DNA from: Candidatus Rokuibacteriota bacterium
GTDB taxonomy: Bacteria > Methylomirabilota > Methylomirabilia > Rokubacteriales > CSP1-6
NCBI GenBank assembly: GCA_003221695.1
Contig: QHSX01000064.1
Span: 1 to 64,000 of the forward strand
Direction: 5' to 3'
DNA: 64,000 nucleotides
Numbering within the stretch: position 1 is the stretch's first letter; each line of letters starts with the position of its first letter. Position numbers and translations under genes: made by a program. Shown here piece after piece: positions 52,936-61,185 of this stretch. Below the pieces are notes generated by a model, which saw nothing but the letters and a program-made list of their open reading frames with translations, did no database searches and was not told the DNA's origin.

Positions 52936-53364
52936 ATGATCGAGACGATCCCGGGCTCGCGCTGCCCCGCGTGCGGGCTGACCGTGGCGCCGCCCGCCCC
53001 CTTCTGCCCGCGTGATCCGGTCGCGATGACGCCGGTCGACCTCGAGGGCACTGGCGAGATCGTCTCGTTCACGACGCTGCACTCGCCGCCCGCGGGGTTC
53101 CGGTCGCCGCTCCACATCGCGCTGGTCGCGCTCGAGGGGGGCGCCCGGTTCATCTGCCACGGCGCGGAGACGCGCGGGCTGCGCATCGGCTCGCGCGTCG
53201 CGATCGAGGCGGTGAACGACGTCTACTACTTCTCCCATCTCGGCGCGCTGGACCGCGCCCGCCTCTTCTGGCGGCGCACGGGCCGCGCGGGCGACCGCGT
53301 GCACGCGATCGCCCAGAGCCTCGCCAAGCGAGTCCGGAAAGGAAAGACGCGTGTCTCGAGCTGA
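52936..53364 (+). CDS. DUF35 (zinc ribbon + OB-fold) protein
   Basis: 142 residues. The N-terminal rubredoxin-like ribbon is seen in 'GSRCPACGLTVAPPAPFCPRD' (in parts, about residues 6-26), although only three of the four expected cysteines are evident. An OB-fold follows with 'GEIVSFTTLH' and 'PLHIALVALEGGARFICHG' (in parts). In archaea and bacteria DUF35 proteins bridge thiolase and a partner enzyme and bind CoA; the thiolase-like gene is directly upstream, as expected. ATG 52936 is chosen because the upstream frame runs through a dispersed repeat. It overlaps the CoA transferase by 14 bases. Confidence 0.83.
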   Translation: MIETIPGSRCPACGLTVAPPAPFCPRDPVAMTPVDLEGTGEIVSFTTLHSPPAGFRSPLHIALVALEGGARFICHGAETRGLRIGSRVAIEAVNDVYYFSHLGALDRARLFWRRTGRAGDRVHAIAQSLAKRVRKGKTRVSS

Positions 53365-54547
53365 CCAGCCCCTCGCCGGTATCCGCGTCCTGGATCTCAC
53401 GCGCGTCCTCGCCGGGCCGTTCTGCTCGATGACGCTGGGCGACATGGGCGCCGAGGTCATCAAGATCGAAGAGCCCGGGAAGGGCGACGACACGCGGAGC
53501 TGGCCGCCCTTCGCGGGCGGTGAGTCGACGTACTTCATGTCGGTGAACCGCAACAAGAAGAGCGTCACGCTGAACCTCAAGGCGCCGGAGGGCCAGGCGA
53601 TCCTCCGCACGCTCCTGGGGAAGAGCGACGTCCTCGTGGAGAACTTCCGGCCCGGGACGATGGACAAGCTCGGGTTCGGCTACCGGACGCTCGCGCGCCG
53701 CCACCCTCGGCTCGTCTACTGCTCGATCTCGGGCTTCGGCGAGTCCGGGCCGGAGGCGCACCGCGCCGGCTACGACCTCGTCGTGCAGGCCGAGTCGGGG
53801 ATCATGGACATCACCGGCTTCCCCGACGGTCCGCCCGTCAAGGTCGGCACCTCCATCGCCGACCTCGTGGCGGGCATGTCGGCGGCCCACGGCGTGACGC
53901 TCGCGCTGCTCGCGCGCGCGCGCACGCGGCGGGGCCAGAAGGTCGAGATCTCGATGCTCGACGCCATGGCGGCGCTGCTCACCTACCAGGCGGGCATCTA
54001 CTTCGGCACGGGCCAGCGGCCGGCGCGCCGGGGGAACGCCCATCCCTCGATCGTGCCCTACGAGGTCTTCAAGGCGGCCGACGCGTACCTGACGCTCGGC
54101 GTCGCCAACAACGCGCTGTGGGCGAGGTGCTGCGCGGCGCTCGACCGGACCGAACTCGCGACCGATCCGCGTTTCGACACCGAGGCCAGGCGCGTCACGA
54201 ACCGCGACGCGTTGATCCCGCTGCTCAACGAGATCTTGGGGACCCGCACGGCGGAGGAGTGGCTCAAGCGCTTCGAGAGCGCGGGCGTGCCCGCGGGGCG
54301 GATCAAGAGCGTTCCCGAGGTGTGTGAGAGCCCGCACCTCAAGGCGCGCAGGATGATCGCGACGCTGCCGCATCCCCGGGCGGGCCGCGTGACGGTCCTC
54401 GGCGTGCCGATCCGTCTGCACACGACACCGGGCGGCGCGCGGCTCGCGCCGCCCCTCCTCGGCCAGGACACCGACGCCGTGCTGCGGACGCTCGCGGGCC
54501 TCGGGAAGAAGGAGGTGGCGCGCCTGCGCGCGCAGGGCGTTGTCTGA
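53351..54547 (+). CDS. Class III CoA transferase (CaiB/BaiF family)
   Basis: 398-residue enzyme that moves CoA between carboxylic acids. 'LAGIRVLDLTRVLAGPFCSM' (in part) begins the family fold, 'VNRNKKSVTLNLK' binds CoA, and the catalytic Asp171 lies in TSIADLVAG. 'RRGNAHPSIVPYEVF' (about residues 221-235) is also typical. Length is normal (about 395-410). The GTG start is inside the DUF35 gene, so the three acyl-CoA genes are probably one operon. Substrate unknown. Confidence 0.93.
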   Translation: MSRADQPLAGIRVLDLTRVLAGPFCSMTLGDMGAEVIKIEEPGKGDDTRSWPPFAGGESTYFMSVNRNKKSVTLNLKAPEGQAILRTLLGKSDVLVENFRPGTMDKLGFGYRTLARRHPRLVYCSISGFGESGPEAHRAGYDLVVQAESGIMDITGFPDGPPVKVGTSIADLVAGMSAAHGVTLALLARARTRRGQKVEISMLDAMAALLTYQAGIYFGTGQRPARRGNAHPSIVPYEVFKAADAYLTLGVANNALWARCCAALDRTELATDPRFDTEARRVTNRDALIPLLNEILGTRTAEEWLKRFESAGVPAGRIKSVPEVCESPHLKARRMIATLPHPRAGRVTVLGVPIRLHTTPGGARLAPPLLGQDTDAVLRTLAGLGKKEVARLRAQGVV

Positions 54548-54635
54548 CGGCGCGGAGCCGGGTCGTTGGCGGCGTGGACTCGAGGCCGCGAATCTTGACA
54601 CTCCGGCGTCGCGCAGCGCATCATGACAGTAACCC

Positions 54636-56216
54636 ATGCGCGAGCTGATCAGGATCTATGACACGACCCTCCGGGACGGGACGCAGGGCGAGGGAGTGTC
54701 CTTCTCGATGGAGGACAAGGTCCGCCTGACGTCGCGGCTCGACGCGCTCGGCATCCACTACATCGAGGGAGGCTGGCCGGGCTCCAATCCCAAGGACTTG
54801 CGCTTCTTCCGCCGGATGCAGGACGTGGCGCTCAAGCACGCGAAGCTCGCCGCGTTCAGCATGACCCGCCGTGCGGGTGGCACCGCCGAGTCGGACGCCA
54901 ACATGCAGGCGCTCCTGGACGCGGGCGCGCCCGTCGCGACGATCGTCGGCAAGGCGTGGGACTTCCACGTGACCCACGCGCTCTCCACGACCCTCGACGA
55001 AAACCTGGCGATGATCGCCGACACGATCGCCTTCCTCCGGCCGCGGGTGGAGGAGGTCATGTTCGACGCCGAGCACTTCTTCGACGGCATCCGTCGGAAC
55101 CGCGACTACGCGCTCGCGACGCTCCGCGCCGCCGAAGCCGCCGGCGCCCACTGGCTCGTGCTCTGCGACACGAACGGCGGCACGCTCCCGCGCGACCTGA
55201 TCGCGGCCCTCCAGGCCGTGAAGCAGCACGTGAAGACGCCGCTCGGCATCCACGTCCACAACGATGCCGAGTGCGCCGTCGCCAACTCGCTGGCCGCCGT
55301 CGGCGAAGGCGTGCGCCAGGTGCAGGGGACGATGAACGGCTACGGCGAGCGGTGCGGCAACGCGAACCTCGTCTCGATCATCCCCAACCTGGTGCTCAAG
55401 ATGGGGCTCGACTGCATACCGCAGCCGAACCTGCGCGAGCTGCGGGACGTCTCGCGGTTCGTCTCCGAGCTGGCCAACCGCAAGCCGTGGGCCGCGCAGC
55501 CCTACGTCGGCGACTCCGCCTTCGCCCACAAGGGTGGCATGCACGTCGCCGCCGTGCTGAAGCATCCCGAGACGTACGAGCACCTGGACCCCGAGGCGGT
55601 GGGCAACCACCGGCGCGTGCTCGTCTCCGAGCTCGCGGGCAAGTCGAACATCCTCTGGAAGGCGCGCGAGTATGGCATCGACATCGACCGCGACACGCCG
55701 GACTCGCGACGGATTCTCACCGAGCTCAAGGCGCTCGAGGACCAGGGGTTCCAGTTCGAGGGCGCGGAGGCGTCGTTCGAGCTCCTGATGGAGCGCGCGC
55801 TCGGCCGGCACAAGCCCTACTTCGAGCTCGACGCGTACCGCGTGATCGTCGAGGAGCAGAGCCACGACGCGGAGCCGGTCGCGGAGGCCACGGTCCGCGT
55901 CCGCGTCAAGGGCATCCTCGAGCACACGGCGGCGTCCGGCAACGGGCCGGTCAACGCGCTCGACCACGCGCTCCGCAAGGCGCTGGAGGAGTTCTACCCG
56001 AACCTCCGGGCGATGCGGCTCCTCGACTACAAGGTGCGTATCCTCGACGAGTCCAAGGGCACCGCGGCGAAGACGCGTGTGCTCATCACCTCGGGCGACG
56101 GCGAGGAGACGTGGGGCACCGTCGGGGTCGCCGACAACATCATCGAGGCGTCCTGGCAGGCGCTCGTGGACTCGATCGAGTACAAGCTGCGCCGGGACGA
56201 GCGGGCGCGTCCATGA
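54636..56216 (+). CDS. cimA: (R)-Citramalate synthase
   Basis: 526-residue acyltransferase condensing acetyl-CoA and pyruvate to citramalate, the threonine-independent route to isoleucine. The TIM barrel has DTTLRDG (residues 9-15, with the catalytic Arg/Asp), '[17 protein letters not shown]' (in part; metal-binding HxH) and '[12 protein letters not shown]'. The C-terminal LeuA regulatory domain (about 395-520) is present, so feedback inhibition is likely. The N-terminal '[12 protein letters not shown]' distinguishes CimA from 2-isopropylmalate synthase. A TTGACA box lies at 54595-54600. The stop overlaps the following response regulator by 4 bases. Confidence 0.93.
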   Translation: MRELIRIYDTTLRDGTQGEGVSFSMEDKVRLTSRLDALGIHYIEGGWPGSNPKDLRFFRRMQDVALKHAKLAAFSMTRRAGGTAESDANMQALLDAGAPVATIVGKAWDFHVTHALSTTLDENLAMIADTIAFLRPRVEEVMFDAEHFFDGIRRNRDYALATLRAAEAAGAHWLVLCDTNGGTLPRDLIAALQAVKQHVKTPLGIHVHNDAECAVANSLAAVGEGVRQVQGTMNGYGERCGNANLVSIIPNLVLKMGLDCIPQPNLRELRDVSRFVSELANRKPWAAQPYVGDSAFAHKGGMHVAAVLKHPETYEHLDPEAVGNHRRVLVSELAGKSNILWKAREYGIDIDRDTPDSRRILTELKALEDQGFQFEGAEASFELLMERALGRHKPYFELDAYRVIVEEQSHDAEPVAEATVRVRVKGILEHTAASGNGPVNALDHALRKALEEFYPNLRAMRLLDYKVRILDESKGTAAKTRVLITSGDGEETWGTVGVADNIIEASWQALVDSIEYKLRRDERARP

Positions 56217-56584
56217 CCGTCGTGGTCGTCGACGACGACCTCACGATCGTCAAGATGTGCGAGAAGGTCCTTCGTGCGCAGGGCCACACGGTCCACGGCT
56301 TCACGACCACGCGCGAGGCGCTCGCCCACCTCGGGCAGGGCGTCCCCGCCGACCTGCTCGTCGTGGACTACATGATGCCCGAGCAGAACGGGTTCGAGTT
56401 CGTCGAGCAGGCGTGGTCGCTCAGGCCCGCGCTGCGAGTCGTCATGATCACCGCCCACGGCAATCGTGAGCTCGTGGGTGAGGCCGCCCAGGCCGGGATC
56501 CACGGGGTCGTCCTCAAGCCATTCACCGCGGCTGACCTCACGCGGGGGGTGGCGACGGCGATGGAGCGGTCGACGTCCGCCTAG
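56213..56584 (+). CDS. Stand-alone response regulator receiver protein
   Basis: 123 residues consisting only of a receiver domain: acidic pocket D7/D8, phospho-acceptor D52 in VVDYMMP, T80 in MITAHG and K102 in VLKPF. There is no output domain, as in CheY/Spo0F-type relay proteins. Its ATG overlaps the citramalate synthase stop (ATGA), so the two are translated together. The partner kinase is not adjacent; the orphan hybrid kinase at 41622 is the nearest candidate in the window, which is only a guess. Confidence 0.9.
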   Translation: MTVVVVDDDLTIVKMCEKVLRAQGHTVHGFTTTREALAHLGQGVPADLLVVDYMMPEQNGFEFVEQAWSLRPALRVVMITAHGNRELVGEAAQAGIHGVVLKPFTAADLTRGVATAMERSTSA

Positions 56585-56682
56585 CTCCGTGGTCTCGGCT
56601 CTGTGAGGGGGGGGTGGTCCGGAAATTATCTGGGTGTCCAGAAACTTACCAGCAATATCGTGGCCACCCACTCGTAAGATCT

Positions 56683-56692
56683 TGAAATTTCA
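56683..56692. promoter_or_regulatory. AT-rich palindrome upstream of the small HTH gene
   Basis: TGAAATTTCA, a perfect 10-bp palindrome, stands out in a locally AT-rich gap (56585-56748) and lies just before a weak sigma-54-like sequence. It may be an operator. Evidence is positional only. Confidence 0.3.
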
Positions 56693-56704
56693 GCATAGGG
56701 AGTT

Positions 56705-56720
56705 CGGTATCGAAATTGCC
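56705..56720 (+). promoter_or_regulatory. Weak sigma-54-like promoter before the small HTH gene
   Basis: CGGTATCGAAATTGCC retains the invariant GG-N10-GC spacing of sigma-54 promoters and the TTGC element, but only part of the -24 box. It lies 29 bases before the ATG of the downstream gene. Confidence 0.35.
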
Positions 56721-56748
56721 TTTGCTCCATCCCCAGGAGGATTCAGCC

Positions 56749-57000
56749 ATGGGGATGGGAGAAGTAACAGCGTTCAGCGGGATGGTGCCGGGCAACGGCC
56801 AGGCGCACACCCGGGTGCGTGGCGTGGGCCGGCCGTCCACGGTGGCCCAGTTCTCGCCGCAGATCACGCAGTGGCTTCAGGACCACCCGGCCATGTCGGG
56901 TGCGGAGGTGCTTCGGCGCGTCCGTCTGGTAGGCTATCGCGGCGGTAAGAGCGCGCTGTACGAGCTGGTGCGGCGCCTCCGGCTCGCAATCGCCAACTAG
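56749..57000 (+). CDS. Small HTH protein resembling the IS21-transposase DNA-binding region
   Basis: 83 residues with a strong ribosome site (AGGAGG) before ATG 56749. Residues about 27-79, 'VGRPSTVAQFSPQITQWLQDHP' (in part) and 'VGYRGGKSALYELVRRLR', match the helix-turn-helix that begins many IS21-family transposases ('G[YR]xGGxSxLYxxVRxLR'). No DDE catalytic part follows, and no IS ends or IstB gene are seen. It is either a domesticated DNA-binding module or a transposase remnant. The good ribosome site and complete frame favour an expressed protein. Confidence 0.68.
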   Translation: MGMGEVTAFSGMVPGNGQAHTRVRGVGRPSTVAQFSPQITQWLQDHPAMSGAEVLRRVRLVGYRGGKSALYELVRRLRLAIAN

Positions 57001-57121
57001 CCCGCCTTAGCGTGCTCCCGCGTCGGCGCGCCGGCCTTCGGTGTGCGCTCGACGCGTAGGGACCCGGTCTCGCCTCTCGCGCCACGCTCGGATTCCCGCG
57101 CCACGCTCGATCTGGTCGACG

Positions 57122-58798
57122 TCAGCGATCCCGATCGTCCCCGTCGCCGTCGTGTTCGGCAGCGCCACGGCACGCGAAGTTCGCGGCCTCATTGGTCCCG
57201 CCGTGCCCCCTGTAGACCGCCTTTTGAGGGTACGGGCAGAGCGGACGTTGCATGGCGACGCCCTTCCCGGGATCGTCGTCCACGTATTTCGTGGCGATGA
57301 TCTTGTCCGGCGCCACGTGGCGGTCGACCCACTGGTCGAGCGCGCTCAGCACGTCGTGCGCCGCGTCGATTTGTGGCGGGCTCGCCCCGAACACGCCACC
57401 GATGGCGTGAGGGCCAGGGCCGCCACCGCAATGGAGCATCCCCGGCGCCATGAAGAGGCGGAAGAACTGCTGCGTCTCGCGCAGGGCGTCTCCGCGATCG
57501 CGAGTGTCGGGCTTGCGCCCATCCTCCTCGGCGACGGCTCGCACCACGCTCTCGTAGTAGTTGATGGCGTTGAGCGGCGCGATCGCCCCGTCCTCCCAAC
57601 CGTGATACATGATGATCTTTCCGCCGCGAGCCTTCAGGCGTCTGAGGTCCGGGTTGGTCGAGTTGAGGATGCCGGCCAGCTTGTTATCGGTGACGTCGAC
57701 GTCGCTGTCGAAGTCGAAGGTCCTGAAGTCCCAGCTCGGATCCTCGAAGACCATGTTGGTGAAAAACTGGTTCCCGAAAAAGAACTGCAGCGCCCCGCCT
57801 GGCGGTGCGCCGGTGATCCAGACCGACCAGTTGCCCGGCGCGGCGACGGCGCCCGGCGTATAGCCGGGGAAGATCTGCTTTCCTGTGCCCGGGTTCCGTG
57901 GCCCGTCCATGATCTTCATGAGCGCGGTCACCTGTGGCGCCGTGAGGCACGTGTTGGCGTCGGCCCCCTGACACAGGAGTTGCGATGGATCGAAGTGGCA
58001 TCGCCTCGGGTCGTCGATGATGCCGTCCACGATGCCGTCGAGCGCGTCACAGGCGGCGAGCGCCGCGGCCTGGATGGCGGGGAGCTTGCTCGTCGGGATG
58101 TAGCTGCCTGGTCCACCCATCGTCGCTTGCTCGTTCCAAACGAACCCCACGAAGTGGTGCGTCCAGAAGTTGGCCGGTGCCCCGACGATGATGCCATCGT
58201 AGTCGTCGGGGAAGCGCTGCGCTTCCATGAGCGCCTCCCGGCCGCCGTCCGAGCATCCGCTGAAGTAGGAACGCCGGGGACCGTTGCCGTAGAAGGCGCG
58301 GATGATCGCCTTGGCCCTCTCGGCCGTTTCGTGGACCGCGCGATACCCGAAATCGACGACCCTTTCAGGGTGTCCCAGGGCCCAGCGGGCGTCGCCGCCC
58401 GTGTGGCCATCATCCGTCCCGGCGGTAGCGTAGCCGCGGCGGAGCCCGGGGGCCAGGGCGCTGTACAAGATCGAGCCCGCGAAGCCGCCATTGCCAATGC
58501 CCTCGAACTTTCCGTTCCAGCCCGAGCTTGGCATCCAGACTTCGAAACCGATCCGCGAGGCGCTCGTCGGCGTTGCGAAGCCCGCCACCCGGCAGAAGGC
58601 CGGCAGATCGTTGACGACCTCCCCACTCGGTGCGCTGAAGGTGCCGGAGGGGACGGACTGGGCCACCGTGATCGTCGTGTTCGGCACCGCAAGAGCGCTG
58701 AGGCTCTCGCAGGCCGCCGCGGCCGCCGGCGTCGGGCCCGGGATGACCGCCGCGAGCAGACCCACGACGAGAACGAGAACGCCGAAGTGACGACTCAT
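57122..58798 (-). CDS. Exported tannase/feruloyl-esterase family hydrolase
   Basis: 558-residue secreted esterase. Signal peptide residues 1 to about 28 (hydrophobic core LVLVVGLLAAVI, AAAAAC cleavage region). The CS-D-HC catalytic arrangement of the family is complete: Cys182-Ser183 in SGCSDGG, Asp403 in HGWEDGAIAP and His456-Cys457 in LHCGGG, where the Cys pair forms the disulfide linking Ser and His. The lid has 'CDALDGIVDGIIDDPRRC' (in part; calcium loop). It should hydrolyse ester bonds of gallate or ferulate-type phenolics. It is monocistronic and points away from the cassette region. Confidence 0.93.
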   Translation of the reverse strand: MSRHFGVLVLVVGLLAAVIPGPTPAAAAACESLSALAVPNTTITVAQSVPSGTFSAPSGEVVNDLPAFCRVAGFATPTSASRIGFEVWMPSSGWNGKFEGIGNGGFAGSILYSALAPGLRRGYATAGTDDGHTGGDARWALGHPERVVDFGYRAVHETAERAKAIIRAFYGNGPRRSYFSGCSDGGREALMEAQRFPDDYDGIIVGAPANFWTHHFVGFVWNEQATMGGPGSYIPTSKLPAIQAAALAACDALDGIVDGIIDDPRRCHFDPSQLLCQGADANTCLTAPQVTALMKIMDGPRNPGTGKQIFPGYTPGAVAAPGNWSVWITGAPPGGALQFFFGNQFFTNMVFEDPSWDFRTFDFDSDVDVTDNKLAGILNSTNPDLRRLKARGGKIIMYHGWEDGAIAPLNAINYYESVVRAVAEEDGRKPDTRDRGDALRETQQFFRLFMAPGMLHCGGGPGPHAIGGVFGASPPQIDAAHDVLSALDQWVDRHVAPDKIIATKYVDDDPGKGVAMQRPLCPYPQKAVYRGHGGTNEAANFACRGAAEHDGDGDDRDR

Positions 58799-59329
58799 AG
58801 GATCCCCTCCCTGTGCAACAGATAGGGGGCCAGGGCTCTCTCCGCTATCAGGGGTTTCCTTGGCTCGGCTCAGGGAAGATCCCCCGTCTCGGGAAGCGCG
58901 GGAACCTGCGGGAAGTTGCGGCCGGCGCTGATTTCCCTGAGGTCGCGTGTAACCCCGCTTCGCGATTCACGAGTCGCTCGCCGTCATTCGAGAACAAGCT
59001 TCTCAAGTTCGGTCAGGTCACGGATGCCCGATCCGCATCTGCACTAACCGCACGCGGATACAGCTGGGCGCGGCTTGTTCGCTTCGCCAGCCGCGCGCTA
59101 TAGTCGGGCCGGCGCCGTGCGGAGCCCGGTGGACCGGATGTTCACGTCGTGACCTGGCTCGCGGCCTCTGGACGTATACGCGACAGGATATGCTGCAGGG
59201 GTCCCGCAGCCTATCTCGGGAAAGGGCCTGTCGGGGTGACGAGCAATTCGTTCGTATCACGAATAGGCTGCGAAATCCCCCAGCGTTTCCGGTATTACGC
59301 TGATCAGCCGATCCGGTGGCCGAATTCTA
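58799..59329. other. 531-base gap between the esterase gene and the cassette array
   Basis: No convincing gene is seen. The esterase promoter should lie at the left edge. A large imperfect foldback at 59048-59122 has outer arms CCGCACG/CGTGCGG and inner arms GCGCGGCT (59068-59075)/AGCCGCGC (59089-59096). It resembles, but does not meet, the attC pattern because no GTTRRRY box follows. Base composition falls along this stretch, marking the transition to foreign DNA. Confidence 0.5.
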
Positions 59330-59336
59330 GTTCGGC
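59330..59336 (+). other. Possible left boundary (R-box) of the first gene cassette
   Basis: GTTCGGC here is followed by GTACT; the identical 12-mer GTTCGGCGTACT occurs at 60034-60045, where it is the R' box of attC1 and the start of the second cassette. No inverted partner is seen upstream, so it could be an attI-like simple site or a decayed attC. Confidence 0.35.
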
Positions 59337-59376
59337 GTACTTCGATATGACGCTGCGTGACGACGATTCAAGGATC

Positions 59377-59985
59377 ATGGATCCCAAAACGCAAGTCCGA
59401 GAGTCGTACAACCGCATTGCGGGCGCGTATCTTTCGTCACGTCGTTGCGATTCGCCGGATGTTGCGTTGCTGAATGATCTTGTCGTCCGGCTCCCACCGC
59501 GTGCACGGGTCCTTGACGCGGGTTGCGGCGCCGGTGTCCCCATCGCCCGGCAGCTTGCGACTCGTGCCAATGTCGTCGGGGTCGACTTTGCCGACGTACA
59601 GCTCGGCCTCGCCAGACGCCACGTGCCCACGGGGCTTTGGGTCTGTGCAGACCTCGTCGCACTGCCGTTCGCTGACGCGTCGTTCGATGCGATATGCTCG
59701 TATTACGCCGTCATCCACATCCCGCGAGAAGAGCATGCGCGCGTTCTTGATGGCTTTGCACGAGTGCTACGGTCCGGAGGGCCGGCGCTTCTGTGCCTTG
59801 GCGCGGCCGACCTGCCTGCGTGGACGGAGGAGTACCACGACGCGCCAATGTATTGGAGCCACTACGATGCCGCGACGAGTCTTTCGCTGGTGAAGGCCGC
59901 CGGCTTCGACTTGGTGTGGCATCGTTGGGTCGCCGATGGATCTGGTGGTCACTTGTTCGTTCTGGCTCAGCGCCATGACGCCTAA
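59377..59985 (+). CDS. Class I SAM-dependent methyltransferase (cassette 1)
   Basis: 202-residue methyltransferase_11/25-type enzyme. The SAM motif VLDAGCGAGVP lies at about residues 46-56, 'VVGVDFAD' at motif II, and 'ADLVALPFADASFDAICSYYAVIHI' (in parts) at motifs III-IV. ATG 59377 gives the usual 'MDPKTQVRESYNRIAGAYL'-type start (in part); ATG 59347 is also possible. The stop TAA lies inside the R'' box (GCCTAAC) of attC1, the usual geometry of integron gene cassettes. G+C is lower than in the core genes. Substrate unknown. Confidence 0.85.
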   Translation: MDPKTQVRESYNRIAGAYLSSRRCDSPDVALLNDLVVRLPPRARVLDAGCGAGVPIARQLATRANVVGVDFADVQLGLARRHVPTGLWVCADLVALPFADASFDAICSYYAVIHIPREEHARVLDGFARVLRSGGPALLCLGAADLPAWTEEYHDAPMYWSHYDAATSLSLVKAAGFDLVWHRWVADGSGGHLFVLAQRHDA

Positions 59986-60040
59986 CTGCAGCTTGGAGCC
60001 GGCGGCGCTGGCGCGCCGCGGCTCAAGCTGAGCGTTCGGC
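59980..60040 (+). repeat. attC1 recombination site (integron cassette)
   Basis: 61 bp: R'' GCCTAAC (59980-59986), L'' CAGCTTGGAGCC, central GC hairpin, L' GGCTCAAGCTG, R' GTTCGGC (60034-60040). L'' and L' pair over 11 bp with one unpaired G in L'', the extrahelical base that attC sites need for strand choice. R' matches the reverse complement of R'' at six of seven positions. Confidence 0.85.
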
Positions 60041-60068
60041 GTACTAGCGGCAAGACGGAGGAGGCCAT

Positions 60069-60959
60069 ATGGCAGGTCGACGACCGGTGGTTATCCTGGC
60101 GCTGACGTTACTGGTTTTGCCGGAACTCGTGCTTCACGCCTCGGGCAAGCCCATCACGACGATGGCCCATGGCCCCAAGGGCGACGTCGAGTTCGAGACG
60201 CTCACGCTGAACGCGAGCGACTTCTGGGACGGCGTCAAGACCGGGCAGCGCGTCACCATCTCCGGCGAGCTGCTCCTGCCGAAGGGCGAGGGCCGGGTGC
60301 CCGTCGTCGTCCTGTCGCATGGCGGCGGCGGCGTGGGGCGCGCGGAGGACACCTGGGCTCGTGAGCTGCGATCACAGGGCATAGCCGTGTTTGTCGTCGA
60401 CAGCTTCACCGGCCGCGGGATCAAGAAGTTCCCGCCCGAGACAGAGCTGAGTCGCGCCGGGCAGGTGTACGACGTGTACCAGGCCCTCGCGCTCCTCGCG
60501 ACTCATCCCAGGGTCGACCCCGGCCGTATCGCGCTGATGGGCGGGTCGCGCGGCGGCGGGCTGTCCCTCCTGGCCGCGATGACGAGATCGCTAAAGGCGC
60601 AGGCGCCCGCCAACCTCGAGTTCTGCGCGTATCTCGCGCTTTACCCCTCGATCAACGCCACGCTCGACTACGGGAAGGTAGCGAGCCGCCCGATCCGCCT
60701 CTTCACGGGCACGCTCGACGAGGCCACCTCGATCACCACGGTGCGGGGCTTCGCCGAGAAGCAGCGGGCGGGCGGCGCCGACGTCAAGCTGTTCGAATAC
60801 GAAGGCGCCCACCACGCGTTCGACAACCCCGACTTCCGGGCGCCGTTGGTCGCGACGATAGGGAATACCTCGTTCACCGTGCTCTACCACGCGCAGGCTC
60901 ACGCGAGGGTCACGAAGGACGTGAAGGCGACGCTGGCCGAGGTCTTCGCGAAGCCGTGA
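60069..60959 (+). CDS. Exported dienelactone-hydrolase-like alpha/beta hydrolase (cassette 2)
   Basis: 296-residue hydrolase with a signal sequence (MAGRRPVVILALTLLVLPEL, cleavage near HASG). The nucleophile Ser160 lies in GGSRGG, a candidate acid is Asp217 in GTLDEAT, and the His is in EGAHHAFD (H248/H249). 'VVVLSHGGGGVGRAEDTWARELRSQGIAVFVVDSFTGRG' (in parts) is typical of the dienelactone hydrolase group. It has GGAGG before ATG 60069, 29 bases after attC1, and ends about 145 bases before attC2, so it fills one cassette. Confidence 0.9.
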   Translation: MAGRRPVVILALTLLVLPELVLHASGKPITTMAHGPKGDVEFETLTLNASDFWDGVKTGQRVTISGELLLPKGEGRVPVVVLSHGGGGVGRAEDTWARELRSQGIAVFVVDSFTGRGIKKFPPETELSRAGQVYDVYQALALLATHPRVDPGRIALMGGSRGGGLSLLAAMTRSLKAQAPANLEFCAYLALYPSINATLDYGKVASRPIRLFTGTLDEATSITTVRGFAEKQRAGGADVKLFEYEGAHHAFDNPDFRAPLVATIGNTSFTVLYHAQAHARVTKDVKATLAEVFAKP

Positions 60960-61104
60960 TGCCGACGGCGGGACGGAGCCAGCAAGGGACGACTGCCGGC
61001 ATGATTTCCCGGGCGCTCACGATCGAGAATCGCTTGCGGGGAGTTTGCGGGGGCCAGAAGCTCTCGCTGGAGGAGATGAAACGTGCCGTGCTGCCGAGAC
61101 GGAC

Positions 61105-61168
61105 GCCGAACAAACGCATGCAGCCGACGGCGCGCAGGGCGCGCCGCGGCTGATACGTCGCGTTAGGC
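61105..61168 (+). repeat. attC2 recombination site (integron cassette)
   Basis: 64 bp: R'' GCCGAAC (61105-61111), L'' ACGCATGCAGCCG, central stem, L' CGGCTGATACGT, R' GTTAGGC (61162-61168). L'' carries one bulged G relative to L'. R'' is the exact reverse complement of GTTCGGC at the start of the same cassette (60034), as required if the cassette once circularised. Confidence 0.88.
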
Positions 61169-61185
61169 AGGAAGGTCACAGCACG

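Noticed and set aside
58813-59103. A possible 96-residue protein to the right of the esterase
   Set aside because: No ribosome site, no recognisable domain, and it ends in a non-coding foldback near the cassette boundary.
59040-59122. Foldback with CACTAAC at its left as a fourth attC site
   Set aside because: Arms are present but there is no GTTRRRY box after the right arm and the bulge pattern is missing.
60956-61153. A 65-residue frame after the alpha/beta hydrolase
   Set aside because: Its second half is attC2 read as protein, and it overlaps the hydrolase stop; it is cassette tail, not a gene.
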